Assembly (NCBI RefSeq): GCF_004151485.1
Contig: NZ_SBFF01000004.1
Span: 1 to 64,000 of the forward strand
Source: Sphingosinicella sp. CPCC 101087
GTDB taxonomy: Bacteria; Pseudomonadota; Alphaproteobacteria; Sphingomonadales; Sphingomonadaceae
DNA: 64,000 bases
Direction: 5' to 3'
Made by a program: the position numbers and the translations under genes. Below are positions 55,381 through 63,925 of the stretch, piece after piece. Below the pieces are notes generated by a model. It was not told the DNA's origin. It searched no databases and saw only the letters and a list, made by a program, of their open reading frames with translations. Each line of letters opens with the position of its first letter. Position 1 is the first letter of the stretch.

Positions 55381-56391
55381 TCACCAGCCGAACCCCCGGG
55401 TCCGGGTCGCCACCCGCGCGAGCATGTTGTCCGAGGCGAGAAACAGCGTACGGCCGTCCGCGTCACCGAACGTGCAATTGGCGACTGCCGTACCCGTGTC
55501 GATCCGTCCGAGCCGAGTGCCGTCCGGGGCGAAGACGATGACTCCGCCGGGGCCGGTGGCGAACAGATTGCCGTCGGCGTCGATCGCCATTCCGTCGGGA
55601 AGGCCGGGCCGCGCGTCGCCCACCTCCGCGGTCGCATCGGCGAAGATTCGGCGGCTCGCCGCATTACCCTGCGCGTCCAGCGTATAGGCGACCCAGATCG
55701 CCCGCTGCGGATCGGAATTGGCGACATAGAGGGTGTGCCCGTCGGGCGAAAGGAGAATACCGTTCGGGAAGGACAGGCTGTCGTCGATCAGCGTCACTCG
55801 GCCGTCGGGATCGAGGCGATAGACGCCGTTGTGCGGCTGCTCCTTCAGCGGCGACTGGTTCAGGCCTTCGAGACCGTAGGGCGGGTCGGTGAAGTAGACG
55901 GTGCCGTCTGCGGCGCGAACGAGGTCGTTGGGCGAGTTGAACCGCCGGCCCTGAAATCGCGTGGCGAGCATCCTTTTCTCGCGCGTCGCGAGATCAAGGC
56001 TGGCAATCGCCCTGTTGCCGTGATCGGCGAGCAGGATCGTGTCGCCCGGCCCGCGGATCAGGCCGTTGGCCCCGGGCTCGCGAAAGCCGCTCGTATCTCC
56101 GGCGAGGCCGGACGGCTCGAGGAAGATCGACACCCCATCTGCCGGAGACCAGCGGTGCATCCGGTTGCCGGGCACGTCGGTGAACAGCAGATAACCGCCA
56201 GCCTCCCCGATCCAGACCGGGCCCTCCGCCCAGATGAAACCTTCGGCGAGCTTCTCGATCGGCGCGTCGGGCGCGATCAGATCGTCGAGACGGGGCGACT
56301 CGCGGTGGACCGATCCGATCCGATCGGGCCCGGGCACGGCGCTCGCGCAGGACGCCAGCGTCATGGCCAGCATGAAGAGCATCGACCTCAT
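55381..56391 (-). CDS. SMP-30/gluconolactonase family lipoprotein-like protein
   Basis: A 336-residue six-bladed beta-propeller lactonase. N-terminal hydrophobic signal ends with LASC, giving a lipoprotein or secreted enzyme. Family residues: EGPVWIGEAGGYLLFTDVP, FNSPNDLVRAADGTVYFTDPPYGLEG (metal-binding Asn/Asp), SFPNGILLSPDGHTLYVANS and PDGMAIDADGNLFATG. Hydrolyses sugar lactones. Its ATG overlaps the stop of the GH3 gene (ATGA); glucosidase and lactonase may act in sequence on sugars from plant polymers. Confidence 0.88.
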   Translation of the reverse strand: MRSMLFMLAMTLASCASAVPGPDRIGSVHRESPRLDDLIAPDAPIEKLAEGFIWAEGPVWIGEAGGYLLFTDVPGNRMHRWSPADGVSIFLEPSGLAGDTSGFREPGANGLIRGPGDTILLADHGNRAIASLDLATREKRMLATRFQGRRFNSPNDLVRAADGTVYFTDPPYGLEGLNQSPLKEQPHNGVYRLDPDGRVTLIDDSLSFPNGILLSPDGHTLYVANSDPQRAIWVAYTLDAQGNAASRRIFADATAEVGDARPGLPDGMAIDADGNLFATGPGGVIVFAPDGTRLGRIDTGTAVANCTFGDADGRTLFLASDNMLARVATRTRGFGW

Positions 56392-58679
56392 CTTACCGTC
56401 TCCTCCCGAGTGACCGTCGCGAGGGCCGCAGCCGGGGCGTGCCCCTCGCCTTCCGCGGCGATCCGGAACGCACCGCGGGAACGTATGTCGGCGGACGACG
56501 AGCCCACCATCAGCTGAATCTCGCCGGGCTCGATCCGCCAGCGGCCGTCATCCCAGATCGCGAACTGTGCCGGCGTCAGGGTGAAGCTCACACGCTTTGC
56601 CTTGCCCGGCGCCAGCGCGATGCGGCGAAAGCCGCGCAGCTCCTGGACCGGCCGGGAAACGCTCGCGACGGGGTCGCGCGCGTAGAGCTGGACGACCTCG
56701 TCGCCCGCCACGCGTCCGGCGTTGCGTACCGTCACGCTTATCGTGACGCTCTCTCCCGGAGCGACGCTGGCGCGGTCGACGGCGAGCGAGCCATAGTCGA
56801 AACTTGTGTAGGAGAGGCCGTGTCCGAAGGGGAAGAGCGGCGTGACCGGCAGATCGTGGTACCGGACCGTATCGCGCGTGATGTCCGGATCGGCCGGGCG
56901 GCCGCTCGGCAGCCGGTTGTAGGTAAAGGGCAATGCGCCGCTGGCTCGGGGAAAGCTGACCGGCAGTCGCCCGCCGGGAGCGGCACGGCCGATCAGGACG
57001 TCCGCAATGGCGGGACCGGCCTCGACGCCGAGGAACCAGGTCTCGAGGATAGCCGGCGCCCGCGCCGCTAGCCGGTCGATGACCAGCGGCCGCCCGTTCA
57101 TCAGCACGACCGCGACCGGCTTGCCGGTATCCAGCACCGCATCGGCCAGCGCCTGTTGCGCGCCGGGAAGCGACAGGTCGGAACGGCTGCGCGCCTCACC
57201 GCTCATGTCGAAATCCTCGCCCACGACGAGCAGGACGAGGTCGGCGCGGCGCGCCGCCTCTACCGCACGCGGGATGCCGGACCTGTCGTCGCTGTGCGGC
57301 GAGGCGCCGGGTTCATGGACCAGCTCGGCGCCCTCCGGCAGCCGCTCGCGAAGCGCCGCGAGCAGGGGCCGGACGTCCTCCTCGCGGCCGAGCGCCCGCC
57401 AGGAGCCGAGCTGCGAATCGGAATCGTCGGCGAGCGCCCCGATGACGGCGACGCGGCGCACCGTGCGGGCGATCGGCAGCACGCCGCCTTCATTCTTGAG
57501 CAGCACGATCGAGCGCAAGGCTGCCTCCCGCGCGGCGGCGCGATGTTCGGCGGACAGGGTCACGGCCGCCTCGCGAGCCGGATCAGCGCCGCGATAGGGA
57601 TCATCGAACAAGCCGAGCCTTTCCTTGGCGGCGAGGACCCGGCGCACAGCGTGGTCGAGCAAGGGCAGCAGCGTCGGGTCTCGCTCGACCGCGGCGCGCA
57701 ATTGCGTGAAGTAGAGCTCGCTGGACATGTCGATGTCGACGCCGGCAGCAAGCGCCAGCGCGGCCGCTTCTGCGCCATTGCCGGCGACCCCGTGGGGGAT
57801 GAGCTCGGCAACGCCCATCCAGTCGCTGACGACGGGCCCCTGCCAGGTCCATTGGCCACGCAGGAGGCCGGTGAGCAACGGCCGGTTGGCATGCATCGGC
57901 AAGCCCGACACGGTATTGAAGGCAGCCATGAACGATCCCGCGCCGGCCGCGGCCGCTGCGTGGAAAGGCGGCAGATGGATTTCGTTCAACGTCCGCTCGC
58001 TGATTTCGGCACTGTCATAGTCGCGGCCACCGAGCGCCGCTCCATAAGCGGCGAAGTGCTTGGCGGTGGCCATGATAGTGCCCGGCATCGCCAGGTCGTC
58101 TCCCTGGTAGCCGCGCACCTGCGCGACGGCCATCGCGGAGCCGAGGTACGGATCCTCGCCCGAGCCCTCGACGATCCGGCCCCAGCGCGGATCGGGCGCT
58201 ACGTCGACCATCGGCGAGAAGGTCCAGTGGACGCCGGCCGCCGAAGCCTCGACCGCGGCGACCCGGGCAGCGCGTTCGCTCACCGTCGGGTCGAAGGCCG
58301 CCGCCATGGCAAGCGGCACGGGGAAGATGGTGCGATAGCCGTGGATGATGTCGAGAGCGTAGAGCAGGGGAATGCCCAGCCGCGATTCCTCGACGGCGAC
58401 ACGCTGCAGCGCCCGTGTCGCATCGGCCCCGGCGACGTTGAGCAGCGAGCCGACCTGCCCGCGCCGGACGCGCTCGCGCAGCGCGTCGTCGATGCGCGAA
58501 TTGACGGCTTTCTGCCGGCCGCCCGGAAGCTGGGTGAGCTGGCCGAGCTTTTCCTCGATCGTCATTCGCGCGAGGAGGCTTTCGATCCTGTGGGAGGCTG
58601 GGGGGTGCGGCTCCGCGGCAATCGAGGCCGCGGTGAGGCACAAGGCGATAGACAGCGCTGTCATCAGCTTGCCGACCAT
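56388..58679 (-). CDS. Periplasmic GH3 beta-glucosidase (BglX-like)
   Basis: A 763-residue glycoside hydrolase family 3 enzyme with a Sec signal (residues 1-22). Catalytic TIM barrel with KHFAAYGA (207-214) and the nucleophile Asp286 in VVSDWMGV; second alpha/beta domain with LLKNEGGVLPI; C-terminal fibronectin III-like domain (VSITVTVRNAG-type segment, VQLYARDP). Cleaves terminal beta-linked glucose or xylose. Ribosome site GGGGAGG. First gene of a two-gene operon with the lactonase; a promoter-like pair lies about 105 bases upstream. Confidence 0.92.
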   Translation of the reverse strand: MVGKLMTALSIALCLTAASIAAEPHPPASHRIESLLARMTIEEKLGQLTQLPGGRQKAVNSRIDDALRERVRRGQVGSLLNVAGADATRALQRVAVEESRLGIPLLYALDIIHGYRTIFPVPLAMAAAFDPTVSERAARVAAVEASAAGVHWTFSPMVDVAPDPRWGRIVEGSGEDPYLGSAMAVAQVRGYQGDDLAMPGTIMATAKHFAAYGAALGGRDYDSAEISERTLNEIHLPPFHAAAAAGAGSFMAAFNTVSGLPMHANRPLLTGLLRGQWTWQGPVVSDWMGVAELIPHGVAGNGAEAAALALAAGVDIDMSSELYFTQLRAAVERDPTLLPLLDHAVRRVLAAKERLGLFDDPYRGADPAREAAVTLSAEHRAAAREAALRSIVLLKNEGGVLPIARTVRRVAVIGALADDSDSQLGSWRALGREEDVRPLLAALRERLPEGAELVHEPGASPHSDDRSGIPRAVEAARRADLVLLVVGEDFDMSGEARSRSDLSLPGAQQALADAVLDTGKPVAVVLMNGRPLVIDRLAARAPAILETWFLGVEAGPAIADVLIGRAAPGGRLPVSFPRASGALPFTYNRLPSGRPADPDITRDTVRYHDLPVTPLFPFGHGLSYTSFDYGSLAVDRASVAPGESVTISVTVRNAGRVAGDEVVQLYARDPVASVSRPVQELRGFRRIALAPGKAKRVSFTLTPAQFAIWDDGRWRIEPGEIQLMVGSSSADIRSRGAFRIAAEGEGHAPAAALATVTREETVR

Positions 58680-58783
58680 TCGTCCTCCCCTTCGCGATCC
58701 GACAGTCGAGAGATTCCGCCGCTCGGCGGCCGATCGATTCGCCCGCCCCTTGCGGAAGATCCGCCGGAGTTTCGTTTCGGTTC

Positions 58784-58811
58784 AGTATAATCACGCGCGA
58801 GACGCTGTCGA
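58784..58811 (-). promoter_or_regulatory. Sigma-70-like promoter for the GH3-lactonase operon
   Basis: On the minus strand TCGACA (58811-58806), 16 bases, TATACT (58789-58784); each box matches consensus at 5 of 6 positions. Predicted start near 58777 gives a leader of about 98 bases. A rare AT-rich patch here supports it. Confidence 0.55.
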
Positions 58812-58967
58812 CTGGCGGGAGAGTGGCCACGTCGACTGGCAAAAGATCGTCCGGATCACCGTCGAGGCAAGCAAGTCCGGAATGCGATCGGGAGCATTGC
58901 GGCCCTGTGTAGCTGGACCCCTCCGCCTTAGCCGGGAAACGGGGAGATCATCAGGGAAGCCACAATT

Positions 58968-60743
58968 CTAATCGGCCCAGGCGGCATCCTCCAGGTGGAG
59001 CTCGGCCGACGCGCGGCCGCCATATTCGTCGCGCTTCATCCGCCCTGCCAGCCACAGGCGGCGATGAGGCGGGGCGGCAAGCATGGCCTCCCCGAGTGCG
59101 CTTTCGGCCATTCGGAAGGCGATCGCCTTGACCCGCCGGCCGTCGTCGCCGGCGGCGACCAGCCGCAAGTGACCGTTGCCGACAATGTCGGCCTTCATGA
59201 CGGCAAACGGACCCGCGGCGACGCGCGGCGCGGGCCATCCGGCACCATAGGGACCGCCGGCATCGAGCGCGTCGCACAGATCAGGGCAGACCCCGCCGGG
59301 CGCCAGGACCGCATCGAGGACCAAGGCGCGATCCTCGCGGCTGCGGGTCACGTCGGCGGCAAGGCGCTCCTCCAGAAAATCGGCGAGAGCCTCGATACCG
59401 CCTGCCGCGACCGTCAGGCCGGCCGCCATTGCATGGCCGCCGCCGGCAACGAGCAGTCCCCGATCCTTCGCCGCCAGCACGGCTGCGCCCAGATCGACCC
59501 CGCCGATCGAGCGCCCCGATCCCTTGCCGACTCCGTCGCCGTCGATCGCCACGACGATGGCCGGCTTGTGCCACTTCTCCTTCAGGCGGCTGGCGACGAT
59601 GCCGATCACGCCGGGATGCCAGCCCGGAGCCGACACAAGCGTCACGGCGCGGTTAGCCTGTGCAGCGCCCAGGACCTCGGCGGCCTCGCACACCGCCAGC
59701 TCGATCGCCCGCCTTTCCTCGTTGAGCCGGTCGAGCTCCGCAGCGATCGACTCGGCCTGCACGGGATCGTCGGTCGTCAGCAGCCGAACGCCGAGATCGG
59801 ACTTGCCGACCCGGCCGCCGGCATTGATCCGCGGCCCCAGCGCGAAGCCGAGGTCGGTCGCGGTCGGCGCCCGGCCGAGCCGCGCCGCGTCGGCCAGAGC
59901 GGCCAAGCCGGCATTGCCCCGTCGCGCCATCACCTTGAGACCCTGAGTAACGAATGCGCGATTGAGGCCCTTCAACTGCGCAACGTCGGCCACGGTGCCG
60001 AGCGCGACGAGGTCGAGCAGCTCGATGAGGCGCGGCTCCTCGCCCCCTCGGAAGAAGTTTCTGCCGCGAAGGGTGCGCAGCAGCGCGGCCCCGAGCAGGA
60101 AAGCCACGCCGACCGCGGCGAGATGGCCGTGCGCCGCCGCTTGCTCATCCTCGTCGAGGCGGTTCGGGTTGACGATGGCCAGGCCGGAGGGGAGGCGGCT
60201 CGAACATTTATGGTGGTCGACGACGATGACGTCGACGCCGGCGGCGCGCGCCATGTCGAGCGCTTCGAACGCTTGCGCGCCGCAATCGACCGTGACGATG
60301 AGTCGGGCGCCGCCGGCCGCGATCCGGACCAGAGCCTCGCCGGAGGGACCGTAGCCCTCCATCAACCGGTCCGGGATATAGGCCTGCGGAGCGCAGCCCA
60401 AGCCGCGCAGGAGCCGGATGAGCAGGGCGGCAGAGGTCGCACCGTCGACGTCATAATCGCCGAAGATCGTGACCGGCTCGCGCGCCTCCACGGCATCGGC
60501 AAGGCGCTCCGCCGCCTTGTCCATGTCGCGAAACAACGACGGGTCGGGCATGAAGGCGCGGAGGGTCGGCTGACGGTGCCGCTCCAGCTCGTCGCGCGAG
60601 ACGCCGCGGCCGAGGAGCAGCTGGTCCACCAGGTCGTCGGGGGAGAATCCGAAATCGCCGTCCGCGGGCGCGGCCCGCCAGCGCCAGGGCTGGCCGAGGA
60701 TCGAGCGCGACACGCCGCAGACGAAGGAGGGGCTCATCAGCAT
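58968..60743 (-). CDS. recJ: Single-stranded-DNA-specific exonuclease RecJ
   Basis: A 591-residue 5'-3' exonuclease acting in RecF recombination and mismatch repair. DHH motifs: FGDYDVDGATSAALL near residue 93, VDCGAQ, VVDHHKC near 170, then LDLVALGTVADVAQLKG and the DHHA1 portion with GGGHAMAAGLTV. ATG 60743 (MLMSPSFVCGV) after AGGGTGG; an in-frame ATG two codons on and a GTG three codons upstream are alternatives. Essential catalytic residues all present. Confidence 0.94.
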   Translation of the reverse strand: MLMSPSFVCGVSRSILGQPWRWRAAPADGDFGFSPDDLVDQLLLGRGVSRDELERHRQPTLRAFMPDPSLFRDMDKAAERLADAVEAREPVTIFGDYDVDGATSAALLIRLLRGLGCAPQAYIPDRLMEGYGPSGEALVRIAAGGARLIVTVDCGAQAFEALDMARAAGVDVIVVDHHKCSSRLPSGLAIVNPNRLDEDEQAAAHGHLAAVGVAFLLGAALLRTLRGRNFFRGGEEPRLIELLDLVALGTVADVAQLKGLNRAFVTQGLKVMARRGNAGLAALADAARLGRAPTATDLGFALGPRINAGGRVGKSDLGVRLLTTDDPVQAESIAAELDRLNEERRAIELAVCEAAEVLGAAQANRAVTLVSAPGWHPGVIGIVASRLKEKWHKPAIVVAIDGDGVGKGSGRSIGGVDLGAAVLAAKDRGLLVAGGGHAMAAGLTVAAGGIEALADFLEERLAADVTRSREDRALVLDAVLAPGGVCPDLCDALDAGGPYGAGWPAPRVAAGPFAVMKADIVGNGHLRLVAAGDDGRRVKAIAFRMAESALGEAMLAAPPHRRLWLAGRMKRDEYGGRASAELHLEDAAWAD

Positions 60744-60874
60744 CGCGCCCACCCTAGGCGATAGGTGCGGCCGCGTGAATCCCCGACAGATCGGCGTTAA
60801 CCAGCAGGCTTCGTTCTTCCTTCATCATCCTGCGTCAGAGGAAGGCTGCGGCACTTTGCCTCGGGAGATCCCCC

Positions 60875-61255
60875 ATGCGACGGCTTGCCTCCTCGTTCCT
60901 TGCGACCCTCATTCTCGCGGCCGGGCCGCTGGCCGCCCAGCCGGCGCCGGAGCCCGCCCGGACCATCGCCTTCGAGCTTCGCGAAGGCGGCCGGCTGGTG
61001 GCGGCGCCGAGCATCACCGTCCAGATGGGTCGGCCTGCGGCGGTATCCGTGGGAGAATATTCGCTGCGGCTGCGGGTGACTCGCGCCACCGCAGGGCAAG
61101 GGCCCTACCTCGTGCGTTCGAGCCTTTACCGCTCCGACAGCGGCTGGACACTGGTCGCTACGCCTGCGGTCACCGTGCCGGAGGGCGAGCAGGCCCATCT
61201 GCGCTTTGCCGGAACCGACGGCAGCGACCTGTCGCTCGCAGTGCGGGTGCGCTGA
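60875..61255 (+). CDS. Secreted or periplasmic hypothetical protein
   Basis: A 126-residue protein with a Sec signal (MRRLASSFLATLILAAGPLAAQ) and a predicted all-beta mature domain (ITVQMGRPAAVSVGEYSLRLRV, TPAVTVPEGEQAHL). The family resembles small periplasmic sphingomonad proteins but I cannot name it. GGGAGA precedes the ATG. Divergent from recJ and convergent with glpX, whose stop is eight bases away. Confidence 0.7.
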   Translation: MRRLASSFLATLILAAGPLAAQPAPEPARTIAFELREGGRLVAAPSITVQMGRPAAVSVGEYSLRLRVTRATAGQGPYLVRSSLYRSDSGWTLVATPAVTVPEGEQAHLRFAGTDGSDLSLAVRVR

Positions 61256-61262
61256 ACCCCGC

Positions 61263-62264
61263 TCAGTCGTGCAGGCCAGGCTCCCGGCGATGTTCGCCGC
61301 GCACCCAACGGACGGTGCCCGTCGCGGCGCGCATCACCACGCTTTCCGTCGTGATGGTGTTCTTCCTTCGCTTGACGCCTTCCAGCAGGGTGCCGTCGGT
61401 GACCCCCGTGGCGGCAAAGATGACGTCGCCCTGCGCGAGCTCCTCGAGCCGATAGATGCGGCCCAGGTCCGTCACGCCCCATTTCGCGGCCCGGGCGCGC
61501 TCGTCATCGTTGCGGAAGACGAGTCGGCCCTGGAACTGGCCGCCGACGCAGCGCAGGGCCGCCGCCGCCAGCACCCCCTCGGGCGCTCCGCCCTGCCCCA
61601 TATAGACGTCGATCGTCGTGTCCGGATCGGTGACCGCGATCACGCCGGCGACATCGCCGTCGGGGATGAGATTGATGCCGCAGCCAAGGGCGCGCAGCTC
61701 CGAGATCAAGGCGGCGTGGCGCGGCCGATCGAGAACGCAGACGATGATCTCGGCGGGATCGACGCCCTTCGCCCGGGCGATCGCGCGAATATTGTCGGAG
61801 GGCGATCGATCCAGGTCGATGACATCCTCGGGATAGCCGGGGCCGATGGCGAGCTTCTCCATATAGACGTCGGGGGCATTCAACAGGCAGCCCTGCTCGG
61901 CGATGGCGAGAACCGCCATCGCATTGGCGCCGGCCTTGGCGGTGATCGTCGTGCCTTCGAGCGGATCGAGGGCGATGTCGATGCAGGGCGCGTCGGCCTG
62001 GCCACAGCGGGCGCCGACCTTCTCACCGATATAGAGCATCGGAGCCTCGTCCCGCTCGCCTTCGCCGATGACGATGGTGCCGTCGAGGTCGAGCTCATTC
62101 AGCGCGCTGCGCATCGCCTCGACGGCCGCCTGGTCGGCCGCCCGCTCGTCGCCGCGCCCGACCAGCTTGGATGCCGCGACCGCCGCGGCTTCCGTTACCC
62201 GCACCATTTCCAGCACGAGCAGTCGATCGAGGACGTGGCTTCCCTTCATCATGATTTCTGGCAT
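61263..62264 (-). CDS. glpX: Class II fructose-1,6-bisphosphatase
   Basis: A 333-residue GlpX-type phosphatase for gluconeogenesis, dephosphorylating fructose 1,6-bisphosphate (some homologues also sedoheptulose bisphosphate). Metal and catalytic segments: IVIGEGERDEAPMLYIGEKVG near residue 64, ALDPLEGTT near 97, and MGQGGAPEGVLAAAALRCVGG near 214. ATG 62264 (MPEIMMKGSHVL) has AAAGG next to it; ATGs at 62252 and 62249 could be used. Gluconeogenesis from pyruvate and oxaloacetate, the end products of the lig pathway, would need it. Confidence 0.94.
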   Translation of the reverse strand: MPEIMMKGSHVLDRLLVLEMVRVTEAAAVAASKLVGRGDERAADQAAVEAMRSALNELDLDGTIVIGEGERDEAPMLYIGEKVGARCGQADAPCIDIALDPLEGTTITAKAGANAMAVLAIAEQGCLLNAPDVYMEKLAIGPGYPEDVIDLDRSPSDNIRAIARAKGVDPAEIIVCVLDRPRHAALISELRALGCGINLIPDGDVAGVIAVTDPDTTIDVYMGQGGAPEGVLAAAALRCVGGQFQGRLVFRNDDERARAAKWGVTDLGRIYRLEELAQGDVIFAATGVTDGTLLEGVKRRKNTITTESVVMRAATGTVRWVRGEHRREPGLHD

Positions 62265-62306
62265 CCTTTGCTTGGGCCGGTTACCGGGAGCGGATAAGCG
62301 AGCCGC

Positions 62307-62702
62307 ATGACAAAGTCGAGAATGACGCCCTGGCTTGCTCTGCTCGTCCTCGCCTCTCCGGCAGGCGCGCAACCGGTCGACGTCGACGGTCTCGTCGCGG
62401 CCCAGCGGGAGACGCTCCGATCGGCTATGCGGCTCGATTGTCCCCCGGCCGGAGCGGACGAAGAGATTGTCGTGTGCGGTTCGCGTGACCCGGGCCGCGA
62501 ACACCGGCTCCCGCTCCCCGTCGCACGCGAGCCACGCGCCGGCGACCGCGCCGCCGGAGAGCAGCGCGCCGCGCTCGACATCGACTCCAGCCGCTGCACG
62601 CCCGTGGGGCGGGCTCAGCAATGCAGTGGCGGGCTCGACGTCATCGGCATCGCCTTCACGATGGCCCGCGCCCTGGGACAGGCTCTCGCCGACGAGGATT
62701 AG
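62307..62702 (+). CDS. Periplasmic hypothetical protein with Cys-rich mature part
   Basis: A 131-residue protein with a signal peptide ending AQPVD (cleavage after SPAGA). The mature part has DEEIVVCGSRD, a motif I associate with many small sphingomonad periplasmic proteins, and four Cys that could form disulfides. Ends overlapping the convergent HxlR gene by three to four bases. Function unknown. Confidence 0.7.
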   Translation: MTKSRMTPWLALLVLASPAGAQPVDVDGLVAAQRETLRSAMRLDCPPAGADEEIVVCGSRDPGREHRLPLPVAREPRAGDRAAGEQRAALDIDSSRCTPVGRAQQCSGGLDVIGIAFTMARALGQALADED

Positions 62703-63403
62703 CTCGCCGGCACCGGCGCCTTGGGGGGAAGCTCGAACAGATTCGCGAAGGCGGCCGCCACTTCGCGATCGCCGTCGACGGCCAGCGCTCCGTCCGCTTC
62801 GAGCGCTTCGAGAGGCACATCCCCGTAGACGAAGGCGGCGATCGCCGAAGCGGGACCGGTAAGGACCAGGTCCGAACCCTCCGGATCGCCGCGTGCGGTG
62901 TGGACCATTCCGCCGGCCACATCGGCAACGAACGTCTCGGCGCCGATGCGAAAGCCGACCCGCGCCGTCATCCCCTCGGCTTTGCCGGAATCGAACATGG
63001 TGCGGAAAGACAGCATCAGCGACGTCCCACTAAGCGGCAGTGTCGGATCGTGGGCGGGTGAGCGTGCCGCCCATTTTCCAAGCGCCTTGATGATCGGTTC
63101 GGCCTCATAGCCCCACTCGGTAAGTTCGTAGACTTGGGCGGAGGCAGGCGGAGGAAGCCGGCGACGGACGACGAGCCCGGAGGCCTCCAGCCCCTCGAGC
63201 CGCTGAGTGAGCACGTTTGCGCTCAAACCAGGCAGGTCGCTTCGAATGTCACCGAACCTCTTCGGACCAAGCATAAGCTCCCGCATCACCAGCAGGGCCC
63301 AGCGCTCGCCGACCAAATCGAGCGCATGGGCGGTCCCGCATGCGTCATCATACCGCCGGCGGGATGCAGGTCGAGGCGACTCAGTTATTTTTTGTAACTC
63401 CAT
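62699..63403 (-). CDS. HxlR-family regulator with C-terminal SCP2-like domain
   Basis: A 234-residue protein: HxlR winged helix at about residues 18-110 (YDDACGTAHALDLVGERWALLVMREL, FGDIRSDLPGLSANVLTQRL) and a C-terminal domain (about 125-225) like sterol-carrier/SCP2 folds that may bind a hydrophobic effector. Divergent from a glyoxalase-like gene and adjoined by two 15-bp palindromes, one spanning its own first codons, so self-repression is likely. Confidence 0.86.
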   Translation of the reverse strand: MELQKITESPRPASRRRYDDACGTAHALDLVGERWALLVMRELMLGPKRFGDIRSDLPGLSANVLTQRLEGLEASGLVVRRRLPPPASAQVYELTEWGYEAEPIIKALGKWAARSPAHDPTLPLSGTSLMLSFRTMFDSGKAEGMTARVGFRIGAETFVADVAGGMVHTARGDPEGSDLVLTGPASAIAAFVYGDVPLEALEADGALAVDGDREVAAAFANLFELPPKAPVPAS

Positions 63404-63419
63404 AGTTGCATTTTATAAC
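63384..63419. promoter_or_regulatory. Twin 15-bp palindromic operators for HxlR
   Basis: GTTATTTTTTGTAAC (63384-63398) and GTTGCATTTTATAAC (63405-63419) are both near-palindromes with GTTA/TAAC ends, 21 bp centre to centre, i.e. two helical turns. They flank the HxlR start codon and lie 46-81 bases upstream of the VOC gene. AT-rich against a GC-rich background. Confidence 0.65.
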
Positions 63420-63464
63420 CGAACAGCGCATCAACGTCAAACCCCGATTCGCAAGGAGGACGAG

Positions 63465-63902
63465 ATGTCCAAGATGATTTTCGTGAACCTGCCCGTTGCC
63501 GACCTCCCCGCCGCCAAGGCCTTCTACGAGGCAATCGGCGCGACGAACGAGCCGCGCTTCACCGACGAGACGGCGGCCTGCATGGTCTTTTCCGACACCA
63601 TTTTCGTGATGCTTCTGACCCACGAGAAGTTCGCCCAGTTCACGCCCAAGACGATCGTCGACGCCCACCACAGCAGCGAAGTCCTGATCGCCATCTCCGC
63701 CGACAGCCGCGAAGGCGTGGACGAGATCACCGACAAGGCGCTCTCCGCCGGCGGCCGAGAGCCGCGCGACCGGCAAGATTATGGCTTCATGTACAGCCGC
63801 AGCTTCGAGGATCTCGACGGTCACATCTGGGAGCCGATGTGGATGGACGTCGAGGCGGCGATGGCCGAGGCGCCCCAGCCATCCGAGCCGGTCCAGGCCT
63901 GA
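63465..63902 (+). CDS. VOC-family (glyoxalase/bleomycin resistance-like) protein
   Basis: A 145-residue vicinal oxygen chelate protein with the PhnB/YycE-like pattern: MSKMIFVNLPVADLPAAKAFY, FTDETAACMVFSDTIFVMLL, and DYGFMYSRSFEDLDGHIWEP with the metal-ligand-type His and Glu. Strong ribosome site AAGGAGG. Divergent from the HxlR regulator, which probably controls it. Substrate unknown; detoxification of an electrophile is likely. Confidence 0.85.
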   Translation: MSKMIFVNLPVADLPAAKAFYEAIGATNEPRFTDETAACMVFSDTIFVMLLTHEKFAQFTPKTIVDAHHSSEVLIAISADSREGVDEITDKALSAGGREPRDRQDYGFMYSRSFEDLDGHIWEPMWMDVEAAMAEAPQPSEPVQA

Positions 63903-63925
63903 GAACGAGCGGCAGGGAGAGAATC

